A DNA stretch of 64,000 bases from Pedobacter duraquae (GCF_004362245.1 NZ_SNWM01000002.1:496001-560000); one strand, 5' to 3'. Positions 1 through 10,006 are shown, counted from the stretch's first letter. Notes: generated by a model not told the origin, from the sequence alone. Numbers and translations: made by a program.

Positions 1-545
1 AAGAGTTCGCCCATGGCGTTCCGTCAGATAAAGTAATTCTCAAAAATGGAGACATCATCAATATCGACGTATCTGCAGAATTAAATGGCTTTTGGTCTGA
101 TAACGGATGTTCATTTATCGTTGGCGAGGATGTCCAGAATCTTCAGCGCTTGATAGACACTTCACATCATATATTAAACGATACCATTGCTCAAATCAGC
201 GGAGGAGTGAAAATTGCTGACATAGGCAAGTTAATCGAATCGAAAGCTAGGAACGCAGGATATACTGTCATCCGGGATCTTAGTGGACACGGTGTTGGCC
301 GGAGTCTGCATGAAGAGCCAAGCGCGATCATGAACTATCACGATCGCGATGACAAAAGAAGATTTAGAAAGGATTCTGTAGTTGCTATCGAAACATTTAT
401 CTCTACAAAATCCGTATTTATTGAAACGGCGGCAGACAATTGGGCATTTACTGGAAACAAGGGAGGCTTTGTAGCTCAACACGAGCATACTATACTTGTA
501 ACTTCTGGCAAGCCAATAATTTTAACGGCATTAAATGGTATTTGA
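1..545 (+). CDS. map: Methionine aminopeptidase, type I (5' end outside window)
   Basis: Removes the N-terminal methionine from new proteins in the cytoplasm. The frame is open from base 3, so the N-terminal part lies upstream of the window. The family ligands are visible: the AHGVP histidine, the metal aspartates in NIDV and, 11 residues later, in WSDNG, the histidine in GHGVGR, the histidine in LHEEP, the glutamate in AIETF and the glutamate in QHEHT. The catalytic set therefore looks complete. The segment after the second aspartate reads NGCSF where most enzymes have TSRxF, and AIETF replaces the usual TIEP. This suggests a divergent paralogue rather than the housekeeping copy. No operon partner is visible, because the next gene runs on the other strand. 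Confidence 0.85.
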   Translation, partial: EFAHGVPSDKVILKNGDIINIDVSAELNGFWSDNGCSFIVGEDVQNLQRLIDTSHHILNDTIAQISGGVKIADIGKLIESKARNAGYTVIRDLSGHGVGRSLHEEPSAIMNYHDRDDKRRFRKDSVVAIETFISTKSVFIETAADNWAFTGNKGGFVAQHEHTILVTSGKPIILTALNGI

Positions 546-562
546 TGCCAGCCTTACCCAAT

Positions 563-3043
563 TTATTTTGAGGTCAACTCTATTTCTCCTCCCTTCAATC
601 CTTTACCACTTACTTTAAGCACCATATTCCCCTGCTTATCTGTTGATTGAACGAGTACCACCAGCTTTCCGCTGAATAATTTCATTGTAGGTTTGTCGAA
701 CATTTCCAGCGAAGTGGCATCCCCATTGCATACGGCCTTGAACTTACCTGCTCCTTTCACCTCAAAATTCAATCTTTCGGTAGCAGTCGGACAAGGGTTG
801 CCATCTTTATCAACCACAGATGCTGTGACGAAAGAAATATCCTCGCCGTCAGCAGCTATGCTTTTCCGGTCAGCATCAAGCACAATTCGGTAGGGCTCGC
901 CAGCGGTAACCTTTGTTTCCTCTGCCACGGCCTTTCCAGTGCTATCATAGGCGACAACCTTCAAAGTGCCGGGTTCATATTTCACATCCATCCACATCAG
1001 CCGATAGCGGTTCTGTGGTGTCGCTTTGCTTTTTTTCTGAATACCCAAACTTTTCCCATTTAAAAAAAGTTCTGCGCTATCATAATTGGTGTATACAAAC
1101 ACAGGAGTTACCTGTCCTTCTCTCCCAGCCCAGTTCCAATGTGGAAGCAGGTGTAAGGTTGGTTTTGCAGTGTTCCAGCGACTTCTATATAAATAAAAAC
1201 GATCTTTAGGTAAGCCTGCCAAATCGTTTATGCCGAAATAAGAACTGCGTGAGGGCCAGCTTTCATCATACGGCGTTGGCTCCCCCAGGTAATCAAAGCC
1301 TGTCCACACAAACTCACCGATAACCCAGGGTTTATCATCCTGCAATACAAAATCATCGTCAGGCACGTTAGACCAATCACAGTACTCCAGATCGTACGAC
1401 GAAGTCTGAAAATCAGGATACGTTTTCGCAGCTGCCTTAACTACAGGGAATTTATAAATGCCACGGGAACTCACTGTCGAAGCCGTTTCAGAACCCAGTA
1501 GCATGCCCTGCGGAAATGCTTTAAAAGCTTCGTCGTATAGGTGTACACGGTAATTGAGTCCGGGAATATCCAACAGCGCACCAAATCCCGATGCCATAGT
1601 TGCCTTAACCTGATCCATACCAACCGTTACTGGTCGTGTGGGATCTTCTCTATGAAAGATCTCCTGCAGCCACTTTGCACGCTTAACTCCTTCGGCGCCA
1701 AATTGATCCGGCACTTCGTTACCCGCACTCCACATTACGATACAGGGGTGATTCTTTGTCGCCTTAACTAAATTGACGATGTCCTTTTCGGCATCAGTAT
1801 CGAAAAATAAATGATACCCGTTCTCAACTTTCGGCTTTGCCCACTCGTCAAAAGTTTCTGCCAGAAACATGAAGCCAAGCTCATCACATAATTCAAGTTG
1901 TTCCAATGAAGGCATGTTATGAGAACTCCTGATCGCATCGCAGCCCATATCCTTAAGGATCATCAACTGCCTGCGCAATGCAGCAATGTTGATTGCCGTG
2001 CCAAGCGGACCAAGATCATGATGCAAACAAACTCCTTTGAATTTGCGAACCTTTCCGTTTAGACTAAAACCTTTACCGGCCTGGTAACTGATTTCCCGTA
2101 TGCCAAAACGTGTCGTTACTTGGTCTAAAAGAGTGGTACCAAGATAAAGTCTTGAAACAGCAGTATAAAGCTCAGGCGTTTCCGGACTCCATAACCTTGG
2201 GTTTTGTATTTTGATATTTTGATCTGCCTCATTACCGAACATCGTTTTTGCACTATCCAATGCTACCTGTTTTCCGTTTTGATCCAGTATAGTTGTAACT
2301 AACGTAGCACCAGGTGCAGAAATCTTTGTCTTGATATTCACTTTCGCAAAAGTGCTGGAAACAACTGGGGTGGTTATGCTTACCCCCCATTGCGCAATGC
2401 TTTGCTCTGCCTTGATAATGAGCCGTACGTTTCGGTAAAGACCGGCCCCGGGATACCACCTCGATGACTTCGGTCTGTTGCTTAGATGAACGGCCAATAC
2501 ATTGTTTTCTCCAGCTTTTAACTGATCAGTAACATCGATGAAAAAATAATTGTAACCGTAATTCCATTCACCAACTTTTACTCCGTTTAAAAAGACCTTT
2601 GGTTCACTCATGGCACCGTCAAACTGGAGGATTACCCTTTTGTTTTTAATAGATCCCGGCAGTTGGAAAGTTTTCCGGTACCAGGCCTCTCCAATATAAG
2701 GAAGTGCGCCGGTTCGCCCGGTTTTCTCGCTGGGTTTTGACTCTCCGTTCTGCACAATTGCCACCATCTGTTTATCGATCTCTTTATCAAAAGGACCTTC
2801 AATCGCCCAATCGTGTGGTACCTTTACAGATTTCCAGTTTTTATCATCAAAATCTTTGGCAAATGATGCATCATTTTTACCCTTAAAAAACTTCCAACCA
2901 TCCGTAAATAATAGTTCAGTTCGGGATTGGGAAAAAACACTTAAAGATAGTGTTGATAAAAGAAATAGAATACAGGCACTTCTAGTAATGATCGTTATGC
3001 TCCCAGTAAAACAGGAGAAAATCGCAGTAAGTTTACTTTTCAT
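563..3043 (-). CDS. Glycoside hydrolase family 2, probable beta-galactosidase
   Basis: 826 aa with an N-terminal signal sequence (hydrophobic residues about 20-38, ending SVFSQS), so it is exported to the periplasm or outer membrane. Domains in order: GH2 sugar-binding jelly roll (about 45-210), Ig-like domain (215-318), TIM barrel (about 325-625) and C-terminal Ig-like domains of the beta-galactosidase type (640-826). The acid/base is probably E443 in SAGNEV. The nucleophile is probably E519 in GSETAS, at the same 76-residue spacing as in LacZ. It is the last gene of the SusC-SusD-SusE-GH53-GH2 operon, 45 bp after the GH53 gene. In that setting it probably removes terminal galactose from imported galacto-oligosaccharides. 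Specificity is inferred from the family and context. Confidence 0.85.
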   Translation of the reverse strand: MKSKLTAIFSCFTGSITIITRSACILFLLSTLSLSVFSQSRTELLFTDGWKFFKGKNDASFAKDFDDKNWKSVKVPHDWAIEGPFDKEIDKQMVAIVQNGESKPSEKTGRTGALPYIGEAWYRKTFQLPGSIKNKRVILQFDGAMSEPKVFLNGVKVGEWNYGYNYFFIDVTDQLKAGENNVLAVHLSNRPKSSRWYPGAGLYRNVRLIIKAEQSIAQWGVSITTPVVSSTFAKVNIKTKISAPGATLVTTILDQNGKQVALDSAKTMFGNEADQNIKIQNPRLWSPETPELYTAVSRLYLGTTLLDQVTTRFGIREISYQAGKGFSLNGKVRKFKGVCLHHDLGPLGTAINIAALRRQLMILKDMGCDAIRSSHNMPSLEQLELCDELGFMFLAETFDEWAKPKVENGYHLFFDTDAEKDIVNLVKATKNHPCIVMWSAGNEVPDQFGAEGVKRAKWLQEIFHREDPTRPVTVGMDQVKATMASGFGALLDIPGLNYRVHLYDEAFKAFPQGMLLGSETASTVSSRGIYKFPVVKAAAKTYPDFQTSSYDLEYCDWSNVPDDDFVLQDDKPWVIGEFVWTGFDYLGEPTPYDESWPSRSSYFGINDLAGLPKDRFYLYRSRWNTAKPTLHLLPHWNWAGREGQVTPVFVYTNYDSAELFLNGKSLGIQKKSKATPQNRYRLMWMDVKYEPGTLKVVAYDSTGKAVAEETKVTAGEPYRIVLDADRKSIAADGEDISFVTASVVDKDGNPCPTATERLNFEVKGAGKFKAVCNGDATSLEMFDKPTMKLFSGKLVVLVQSTDKQGNMVLKVSGKGLKGGEIELTSK

Positions 3044-3088
3044 AAAAATTGGGGATAGTCAAATATATTCGTCAGCGGCTAGTGTAAA

Positions 3089-4147
3089 CTAAGGTAAAAA
3101 GCCATCCATGGCTACGGTTGGTTTGCCAGTATCATCGAAAGCACCCAACTTGTAACCACTCCAGCTGTTATAGGATTGAGGCTCCCAGTAAAACACACCA
3201 AGACCTTTACCGTTTGCGAGTGATTTATTTTTTACGATGATATCCTTGATAAAGTCTCTGCATGCAGCAGCATCAGTAACAGGCATACCTACTTCACAAA
3301 TCATAATTTCAGAACCATATCTGGCAACCATATCAGTCATATTTGTAAGGCATTGTGTATTTTTTGTAGTCCAGTCTGTAGCTGTTGGATATAGCGACAT
3401 CCCGATTACGTCCCATTTAGCACCATTATTTTTAAGGCCATCAAACATCCAGCGGAACAGACTATTGTCATATCCATTGGAGATGTGCACCACTACTTTT
3501 GAACTTGGATTAACTGCTTTAACTCCATTGTATCCAGACAAAATAAGGTCAGCAAAGTTTTTCATGTTTACTGATGCCTTACCTTCATTCCAAAGCATAC
3601 CGTTATTCGTTTCATTACCTACTTGCACCCATTCTGGAACAATCTTGTTCGTTTTAAGCACGGTTAAAACTTCTACTGTGTGGTTATAGACTGACGTTTT
3701 TAGCGCAGCGATATCCTGAGTGGCCCAGGCTGCGGGTTTATTCTGCTGACCGGGATCAGCCCAGGAATCACTATAATGAAAATCTATCAGGATGCGCATG
3801 TTTGCTGCATTTGCTCTTTTCGCCTTTGCAAGAACATCAGCAGTATTACAGTAACCGGCTGCTGGATTAACCCAAACACGCAGCCGGATCGTATTGATGC
3901 CTTTATCTTTTAAAATTTTAAAAATATCCTGCTGTTCACCAGCGGTATTATAAAATTTTTTGCCTGCTGCTTCCATTTCAGTTATCCAGCTTACGTCTGC
4001 CCCTTTGGCATAAGTACCTACTGGATCTGGTGCTGGATAAAGCTGCGTTTCTCCCATTACATTTTTCTTACAGCTAACGCTGCACACAATCATTAAGGCA
4101 ACAAAGCCGAACCACCTCATACGTTTTATATTTTTCACTGTTAACAT
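3089..4147 (-). CDS. GH53 arabinogalactan endo-beta-1,4-galactanase, lipoprotein
   Basis: 352 aa. GH53 enzymes cut beta-1,4-galactan, the side chains of pectic type I arabinogalactan. The protein begins with a basic region, a hydrophobic stretch and a lipobox ending VSCKK, so it is a lipoprotein, probably exposed on the cell surface. The catalytic pair is visible: acid/base E179 in VGNETN and nucleophile E285 in ICEVGM (numbered from this start). LRVWVNP and DFHYSDSWADPG are typical of GH53. The ATG at 4147 is preferred because a longer reading would overlap the preceding gene, whose stop is at 4155-4157. That leaves only 7 bp between the two, consistent with cotranscription and probable translational coupling. 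This gene fixes the likely substrate of the locus as beta-galactan. Confidence 0.88.
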   Translation of the reverse strand: MLTVKNIKRMRWFGFVALMIVCSVSCKKNVMGETQLYPAPDPVGTYAKGADVSWITEMEAAGKKFYNTAGEQQDIFKILKDKGINTIRLRVWVNPAAGYCNTADVLAKAKRANAANMRILIDFHYSDSWADPGQQNKPAAWATQDIAALKTSVYNHTVEVLTVLKTNKIVPEWVQVGNETNNGMLWNEGKASVNMKNFADLILSGYNGVKAVNPSSKVVVHISNGYDNSLFRWMFDGLKNNGAKWDVIGMSLYPTATDWTTKNTQCLTNMTDMVARYGSEIMICEVGMPVTDAAACRDFIKDIIVKNKSLANGKGLGVFYWEPQSYNSWSGYKLGAFDDTGKPTVAMDGFLP

Positions 4148-4154
4148 AACAACT

Positions 4155-5270
4155 TTATTTAATTGAATAAGAATAATTTCCATCGCCAGCGCTAAGATCC
4201 AGCGTCACAGTGTATACGCCGGTCTTGGTAACCGGAATATTTATACCACCCCAGGTAGGTGCACCGGCATACATCAATGCACCCGTGGCATCTACTTTAT
4301 AGCTGATATCATAACTGCCATTGCAGGTAAAGACAAACGTTTTACCGGCCGTAAGCGGCACGTTGGCCGCAACAAGTTTTCCTGTCGCAGCATTATAAAT
4401 CATCGGCATAGACGACGTGCTCCAACCATTATCATCACCAGAAATAAAGAATTTCACCGCAGTATAGTTGATTGTTCCTGCGTCAACATCGGCATTTACT
4501 TTTAGATAAGCTGGTGCCGGCGTCAGGTATAAATTTCCTCCATTGAGGCTCATCGTTGTCGATGTTCCGCCCCAGCCATAAACTTTCGCTGGATCTTTTG
4601 AAGAAATTAGCTGGAATGCATCTCCGCCATAACCATCGGCATTTGGCAGATTCAAATAACCTTCATATTTACTGTTGAATTTAGATGATGTCAGTATAAA
4701 ACCATCTGTTCTTGTTGTTGGAGTTTTCCACGAGTTTCCTCCTTTAACCAGCAAAGCAGGATACTCAATAGTTGCTTTGTACGGATTTACTGTGACACTT
4801 AAACTGGAGTAGATTGGCTTTATGGTTGATGTTAAGCCTGTATTCTGATTAACTTCTGCCTTCAACCTTACTGCCAGCGTGCTGACAGCGCCAGTGGGCA
4901 AAGCAAGCTGTACGGCAAGTAATGAATTGAAGTCAGCACCCAGATACGCCTTTTCCAGAGTTCCTGCACCCAGCTTTACAATTACCGCATTACCCCATGC
5001 CTTTGCACCACTGGTATCCGAAGGAAGATCAAATTCCAGGCTGTAAGTAGGTATTACATTAGCTCCGAAATTTGCTGCTTTGAAACTGAATGTTACTACC
5101 TGAGCGGCATCGGTAGCCGCAGTCAGCACTACAGCTGCAGCAGAACTTTTAAAGCTGAGAGAAGATGCTGAAGGTACCGAGATAATATTCGTACTTTCTT
5201 CTTTCTTGCAGGCAAACATAACGCTGAATAACAGCAGCATCGTGCACGTTTTATTAAATATTGTTTTCAT
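4155..5270 (-). CDS. SusE/SusF-like outer-membrane glycan-binding lipoprotein
   Basis: 371 aa. Starts with a lipoprotein signal (MKTIFNK, hydrophobic core, lipobox MFACKKEE). An N-terminal SusE-type Ig-like domain follows (about 30-150), then repeated beta-rich modules. The C-terminal module contains FFISGDDNGW and ends GNYSYSIK, typical of SusE/SusF starch-binding-type domains. Such proteins hold the polysaccharide on the cell surface beside SusCD. The ATG at 5270 was chosen because it begins the lipoprotein signal and avoids overlap with susD, which ends at 5287. It sits between susD and the GH53 gene in the operon. Binding to galactan is inferred from context, since the sequence does not show the ligand. 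Confidence 0.82.
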   Translation of the reverse strand: MKTIFNKTCTMLLLFSVMFACKKEESTNIISVPSASSLSFKSSAAAVVLTAATDAAQVVTFSFKAANFGANVIPTYSLEFDLPSDTSGAKAWGNAVIVKLGAGTLEKAYLGADFNSLLAVQLALPTGAVSTLAVRLKAEVNQNTGLTSTIKPIYSSLSVTVNPYKATIEYPALLVKGGNSWKTPTTRTDGFILTSSKFNSKYEGYLNLPNADGYGGDAFQLISSKDPAKVYGWGGTSTTMSLNGGNLYLTPAPAYLKVNADVDAGTINYTAVKFFISGDDNGWSTSSMPMIYNAATGKLVAANVPLTAGKTFVFTCNGSYDISYKVDATGALMYAGAPTWGGINIPVTKTGVYTVTLDLSAGDGNYSYSIK

Positions 5271-5286
5271 GTTTTCTGATTCTGAA

Positions 5287-6894
5287 TTAATAGCCTGTGT
5301 TCTGACGAAGGTTTGGATTAGCGGTAAGGTCTGTTGGGGGAAGTGGGTAAAGCGCATATTTTGCGTTTACTGCTGTTCCATTTTTCACGCCACCTTTCCA
5401 TGCCCACAGATAAGCTGCAGTGGTAAACTTGTTATACCTGATTAAGTCTGTTCGTCGTGATGCTTCATACCACAACTCTCTGCCCCGCTCGTCCAGGATA
5501 AAATCTGTGGTAAGCGCACTCGAAGGAATGTTTCCGGCAATGCTTCCATTATATGCACGGGTACGCAACCTGTTTACATAATCTAAAGCAGTTGTTAAGC
5601 TACCCCCTGTTCCACCTCTCAGTACTGCTTCAGCATACGTTAAATAAGTCTCACCCAAACGGAACAACGGAAAATCAATATCTGAAAAGTCTTTAGCAAC
5701 ATCCTGATGTGGTGCCGGTCCTCCTGCGCGGGTTTTATTTCTGTACTTAGTACTTGAATAACCGTCGGTAGAAGTATATAAGTCGTTAACATCCATATTC
5801 TGACCAGACATATAAAACTGCGCGCGGGAATCAGTAGCCCCACTTTTATCAGCAAAAAGATTTACAAATTGCTGCGTAATACGTAAACCGCCCCAGTTAC
5901 CGCTGGATCCGGAAACTTCAGCAGGCACTCCCGCCGGACCATGCATCAGATAGGTTGTTCCACCATAGTTCTGCGTGCTGGTACCATCGTAGTTAATCGT
6001 AAAGATAAATTCATCTTTGTTTAAATGGTTATCTGCAATCGTGAGCTCTCTGTAATTGTTATGCAGGGTATAACCAGCACTTGTAATTTTATTGCAGTAG
6101 GTAATAGCGTCTGTATAGCGTTCTGTACCGGTGTATACCTGAGCATTTAAGTAAATTCTGCTTAAGAGCGCCCAGGCTGCAGCACGGTCGGCACGACCGT
6201 ATTCATTCGTTTTCGCTGCAGGCAATTCGTTTTCTATTGCCTTGAGTTCTGACTCCACATAGGCAAATAGGTCTTTGCGTTGGATCTGTTTTGGTAAGTC
6301 CTTGCCCCCTATTTCAGTCTGTTCTGTTACCAAAGGTGGGTTTCCGTAGATATCCATCAGCACCGCGTATTGATAAGCGCGGATAAAACGGGCTTCTGCT
6401 CTGAATTTACGGACCTCAGTCGCATCACTTTCACTAATACCACGCTTGCTGAGATTATCATCAGAAGACTGATTGATAAAATCATTACATAACGTAATCT
6501 GGAAGAAAGAGCGGTAATAGAGGCCGTTGATAATAGAGTTGGTCGACGACCAGCTCAGTTCATGCAAACCTTGTACGCCGGCATCATTTTGCCATGACCA
6601 TACGGCCTCGTCCGTAGTAAGTTCCTGCAGGTTCCAGTACAGTCGCAAAAAATCAGAATTACCTTCGTCCTTGATAATTTCTGCAGGGATGTCCGGTTGT
6701 CCAACAGATGCATTTCCAGTCAGCGCAAAAGCCCCATATACTTTGGCAAGGGCTTGCTTGTAGCCACCAGCACTGGTGTAAACCTTATCAGCCGTAAGAT
6801 CATTAGTAGGTGTCAAATCAAGTTTTTTGCAGGATAGCAAAGCTATAGACACGCCACAAACCAGTGTGAACAATTGTAGAATGCGTGTTTTCAT
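5287..6894 (-). CDS. SusD/RagB-family outer-membrane glycan-binding lipoprotein
   Basis: 535 aa. The lipobox ALLSCKKLDL follows a short hydrophobic signal. The SusD fold is visible as a TPR-like helical region (FRAEARFIRAYQYAVLMD) and the C-terminal signature ILDERGRELWYEASRR with R(T)DLIRYNKF. SusD closes over the SusC barrel and delivers oligosaccharides to it. The ATG at 6894 starts directly at the signal peptide; an ATG 24 bp upstream (6918) is possible but adds residues before the signal. It lies 42 bp after susC and 16 bp before the SusE-like gene, which is normal Sus operon order. Confidence 0.92.
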   Translation of the reverse strand: MKTRILQLFTLVCGVSIALLSCKKLDLTPTNDLTADKVYTSAGGYKQALAKVYGAFALTGNASVGQPDIPAEIIKDEGNSDFLRLYWNLQELTTDEAVWSWQNDAGVQGLHELSWSSTNSIINGLYYRSFFQITLCNDFINQSSDDNLSKRGISESDATEVRKFRAEARFIRAYQYAVLMDIYGNPPLVTEQTEIGGKDLPKQIQRKDLFAYVESELKAIENELPAAKTNEYGRADRAAAWALLSRIYLNAQVYTGTERYTDAITYCNKITSAGYTLHNNYRELTIADNHLNKDEFIFTINYDGTSTQNYGGTTYLMHGPAGVPAEVSGSSGNWGGLRITQQFVNLFADKSGATDSRAQFYMSGQNMDVNDLYTSTDGYSSTKYRNKTRAGGPAPHQDVAKDFSDIDFPLFRLGETYLTYAEAVLRGGTGGSLTTALDYVNRLRTRAYNGSIAGNIPSSALTTDFILDERGRELWYEASRRTDLIRYNKFTTAAYLWAWKGGVKNGTAVNAKYALYPLPPTDLTANPNLRQNTGY

Positions 6895-6936
6895 ATATTT
6901 TGTAGTAAAACAGTTCATGATAAATTGATTTAAGCG

Positions 6937-9921
6937 CTAATAATTAAGGTTCAATCCCAAAGAAAATACACGTGGTCTAGGGTAAATATTGTTATCTACA
7001 CCTGAAGCAACCTCTGGGTCAAGTCCCTGATACTTGGTAATTACGAACACATTTTGAACGCTTCCGGTAAGTTGCAGATTAGCCTTATTTTTAAACAGAT
7101 TTCCAAAAGAGTAACCGAGGTTAACATTGTCCATGCGTAGAAATGATGCATTTTGAACGTAATAGTCGCTCAACAACTGCTGCGATCTGAAATTAGTTGT
7201 CAGATAGTTTGGCGAGCCATTCAAGATAACGGCGGTACCGGTAATCTGGGTTAAGTTGCCACTCTGACTGAAGTTATTGTTATACACATAGTTCCCCAAA
7301 TTGGCTCTCAAAGTAAACGAGAGGTTCCATTTTTTATAGCTCATATTATTGCTAAAACCGAGGAATACTTTTGGGTCGGCCTGTTTGCCTTTTTTGAAGT
7401 CACTCGGACTGATGATGCCATCGCCATTCTGATCCACGTACACGCCTTCAACAGGCTTTCCTTGTTGATCGTAGACCTGCTCATATAAGTTGAATGTATT
7501 TTTCGGTCCGCCAACAGCATTGATATAGGCATTTTGTCCACCAATACCACCAGCAATTGTTCCACTTGGAAAACCTGCATAGTTGGGGTCATTTGGGACA
7601 ACAGTGAGGTTGGTGATGGTATTTTTATTATACGTAGCATTGAAGCTAAAATCCCAGTTAAAATCTTTTTGTTTAATCGGGTTGAAATTCAGCGTCAGCT
7701 CCACACCTTCATTTTTCATATCGCCAACATTCACAATTGCTGTTGCAGCGAAGTTGGTACCTGCCGGCTGAGGTATTCTGTTGAGCAGGTCGCTCGTCTT
7801 TTTGCGATAAACATCTACGCTACCACTCATGCGGTTATCAAATAAACCTACGTCCAGGCCAATATTTGCAGTCGCCGTTTCCTCCCACTTGATATTTGCG
7901 ATGTAGGCACTCGGGCGATACATCTGGTAAAAGGTATCTCCAAACTGATATTGTGCGTTAAGTGAACTCAGCCCATAAGTAGAGAGATAACCGTAATTAT
8001 CAATCCCATCCTGCTGTCCGGTAATCCCATAACTTGCGCGAACCTTCATGTTTGAAATGGTCTTGCTATCTTTCAAAAATGATTCATTCTTCACCGTCCA
8101 GGCGAGTGCCAATGATGGAAATGTACCATACTTATACGCCGGGCCGAAACGTGATGAGCCGTCGCGACGAACTGTTGCTGTTAACAGGAACCGTTCATCA
8201 TAGTTGTAATTAAACCTACCGAAGTAAGAGATTAAGCGGTATTGTGGCTTGTTGATTGGGAATGCAGGGTCAGAATTGGCCACTTTAGTTCCGTAAGCAT
8301 CAAAGCTTGGGTAGAAATATTGAGTTGTTAAATAATCGTTATAAGAATATCCTGCTGTTGCATCGATCCTACTTTTAATTGACTTGAATTCCTTAACATA
8401 ATTAAGATAAAAATCGAGCACTGTATTCTGTCTGTTTGTTTTGTACTGATTGCTCACGCCATTACTTAAAATAGATTCTGCAGCATTAGGATCAACGTAT
8501 ACTGTTCCCTTCCCGGTTGCAACATCGTACCCTGCATTAAAATTGGCATGCAGTTCGGGCAGGAAGTGAAATTGATAGTCGACCTGTAAGTTACCAATAC
8601 TGCGCAACGGCTTCGCACGATCTTCCCGCTGTTCCAGCAAACCAACCGGATTGCGGCCAACTAAATTTACCAGACCCGTTGGGGTAGTCGGGTCAAGCCA
8701 TTCCCAATAGCCGTTGTAGTCTGTTCTATTGGTATATGTTGCCTGTGTAGGGTCAAAGCTAACGGCACCACCTATGGCCGCCGTGTTTGCAAAACGGGTC
8801 TTTTGCATGCTTCCCTTTAAATTCAGATCTATTTTTAAATGATTGTCGAAGAAACGTGGATTGAGCACGAATGCTGCAGAAGTTTTTTGTAATTGGTCTG
8901 TTCTTAACAATCCACTTTGGTTCTGGTAGCCCAGAGACAAACGATACGGTAATTTTTTTATACCACCAGTGATACTGATATTGTTATCTGTAGATACTCC
9001 GTCCTGATAAATCAAATCCTGCCAGTTTGTATTAAACGATCCTAATTGTGCTTTCTGGGCGGTTGTACCGTTTGCATTTACGATAGTACGAATCTGGTCT
9101 GCACTGAGCACATCCAACTGTTTAACTATTTTAGAAACTGAATTAACAGAGTTGAAACTTACTTTAAGATCATTACTCAATCCTTTTTTTGTGGTAATAA
9201 TAATTACCCCATTTGATGCGCGGGCACCATAAATAGCTGCAGCAGATGCATCCTTTAATACAGTAAAAGATTCTATGTCATTCGGGTTTATAAAGCTCAA
9301 CGGGTTTGAAGCACCTGATACGCCACCACTTTCCAATGGTACGCCGTCAATCACAAACAAGGGGTCATTACTGGCATTCAAAGATGATCCTCCGCGAATG
9401 CGGATTGTACTTCCTGCACCAGGTTGACCGCTGTTGGAAGTAATGGCTACGCCAGATACTTTGCCAGAAAGCAATTGCTCTGGCGTTGTAATGCTTCCCT
9501 TTTGAAAATCCTTTACACCAACTACGGCAACCGAACCTGTTAAGTCCTGCTTACGTGTAGTACCATAGCCCACCACAACCACATCGTTTAAGGTCGAAGC
9601 GTCTTCACTCATCATAACGTTTAAGCTGGTAGTTTTTGTAACAGAAATTTCTTGTGGTTTATAGCCTATAGAGCTAAACTGTAGTACGCCTCCACCCGTA
9701 GGTATTTTGATACTAAAGTTTCCATTGGCATCTGTGGAAGTTGCTACTAATGTACCTTTCAATCGAATGCTCACGCCTGGCATACCTAAGTTACCGGGGG
9801 TCTCTTTAACCACTCCTGTAATTGTTGCCTGTTGTGCAAAAAGATATCCATGGGTTAAGAGTAGCAGCAAGACCATAACGGATCGCATGTTACTCTTGAG
9901 AAAAGATGTAAAAATCTGCAT
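6937..9921 (-). CDS. SusC/RagA-family TonB-dependent oligosaccharide transporter
   Basis: 994 aa, usual SusC length. Order: signal peptide (about 1-29, ending LFAQQ), carboxypeptidase-D-like regulatory domain (about 31-115), the TonB-proximal DVVVVGYGT segment, plug domain (FVIDGVPL, then ARASNGVIIITTKKG) and a 22-strand-type barrel ending in an aromatic terminus (GLNLNY). It imports oligosaccharides across the outer membrane using TonB energy. It is the first gene of the five-gene operon. The 193-bp gap to the divergent HTCS gene contains paired direct repeats that are a plausible activator site. The substrate, beta-galactan fragments, is inferred from the GH53 and GH2 genes downstream. Confidence 0.93.
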   Translation of the reverse strand: MQIFTSFLKSNMRSVMVLLLLLTHGYLFAQQATITGVVKETPGNLGMPGVSIRLKGTLVATSTDANGNFSIKIPTGGGVLQFSSIGYKPQEISVTKTTSLNVMMSEDASTLNDVVVVGYGTTRKQDLTGSVAVVGVKDFQKGSITTPEQLLSGKVSGVAITSNSGQPGAGSTIRIRGGSSLNASNDPLFVIDGVPLESGGVSGASNPLSFINPNDIESFTVLKDASAAAIYGARASNGVIIITTKKGLSNDLKVSFNSVNSVSKIVKQLDVLSADQIRTIVNANGTTAQKAQLGSFNTNWQDLIYQDGVSTDNNISITGGIKKLPYRLSLGYQNQSGLLRTDQLQKTSAAFVLNPRFFDNHLKIDLNLKGSMQKTRFANTAAIGGAVSFDPTQATYTNRTDYNGYWEWLDPTTPTGLVNLVGRNPVGLLEQREDRAKPLRSIGNLQVDYQFHFLPELHANFNAGYDVATGKGTVYVDPNAAESILSNGVSNQYKTNRQNTVLDFYLNYVKEFKSIKSRIDATAGYSYNDYLTTQYFYPSFDAYGTKVANSDPAFPINKPQYRLISYFGRFNYNYDERFLLTATVRRDGSSRFGPAYKYGTFPSLALAWTVKNESFLKDSKTISNMKVRASYGITGQQDGIDNYGYLSTYGLSSLNAQYQFGDTFYQMYRPSAYIANIKWEETATANIGLDVGLFDNRMSGSVDVYRKKTSDLLNRIPQPAGTNFAATAIVNVGDMKNEGVELTLNFNPIKQKDFNWDFSFNATYNKNTITNLTVVPNDPNYAGFPSGTIAGGIGGQNAYINAVGGPKNTFNLYEQVYDQQGKPVEGVYVDQNGDGIISPSDFKKGKQADPKVFLGFSNNMSYKKWNLSFTLRANLGNYVYNNNFSQSGNLTQITGTAVILNGSPNYLTTNFRSQQLLSDYYVQNASFLRMDNVNLGYSFGNLFKNKANLQLTGSVQNVFVITKYQGLDPEVASGVDNNIYPRPRVFSLGLNLNY

Positions 9922-9976
9922 AGAAATATTTGGTTAGAATTATACTGACAAATCAAGGGCTTCCTGAGCATTTCCC

Positions 9977-10006
9977 TTTGTGCTATTGTACTTTTCTTTT
10001 GTGCTA
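9977..10006. promoter_or_regulatory. Candidate HTCS binding site: two direct repeats spaced 21 bp
   Basis: The sequence TTTGTGCTA occurs at 9977-9985 and again at 9998-10006. The start-to-start distance is 21 bp, two helical turns, so both copies face the same side of the DNA. They lie 56-85 bp upstream of the susC start and about 110 bp upstream of the HTCS start. AraC-type domains, such as the one at the C-terminus of the adjacent HTCS, commonly bind spaced direct repeats. The assignment is inferred from repeat spacing and position. Confidence 0.5.

Noticed and set aside
913..1209. 98-aa frame antisense to the GH2 gene, and similar frames at 693-893 and 2856-3092
   Set aside because: They lie fully within a strongly supported gene, have no recognisable domains and reflect codon bias of the opposite strand.
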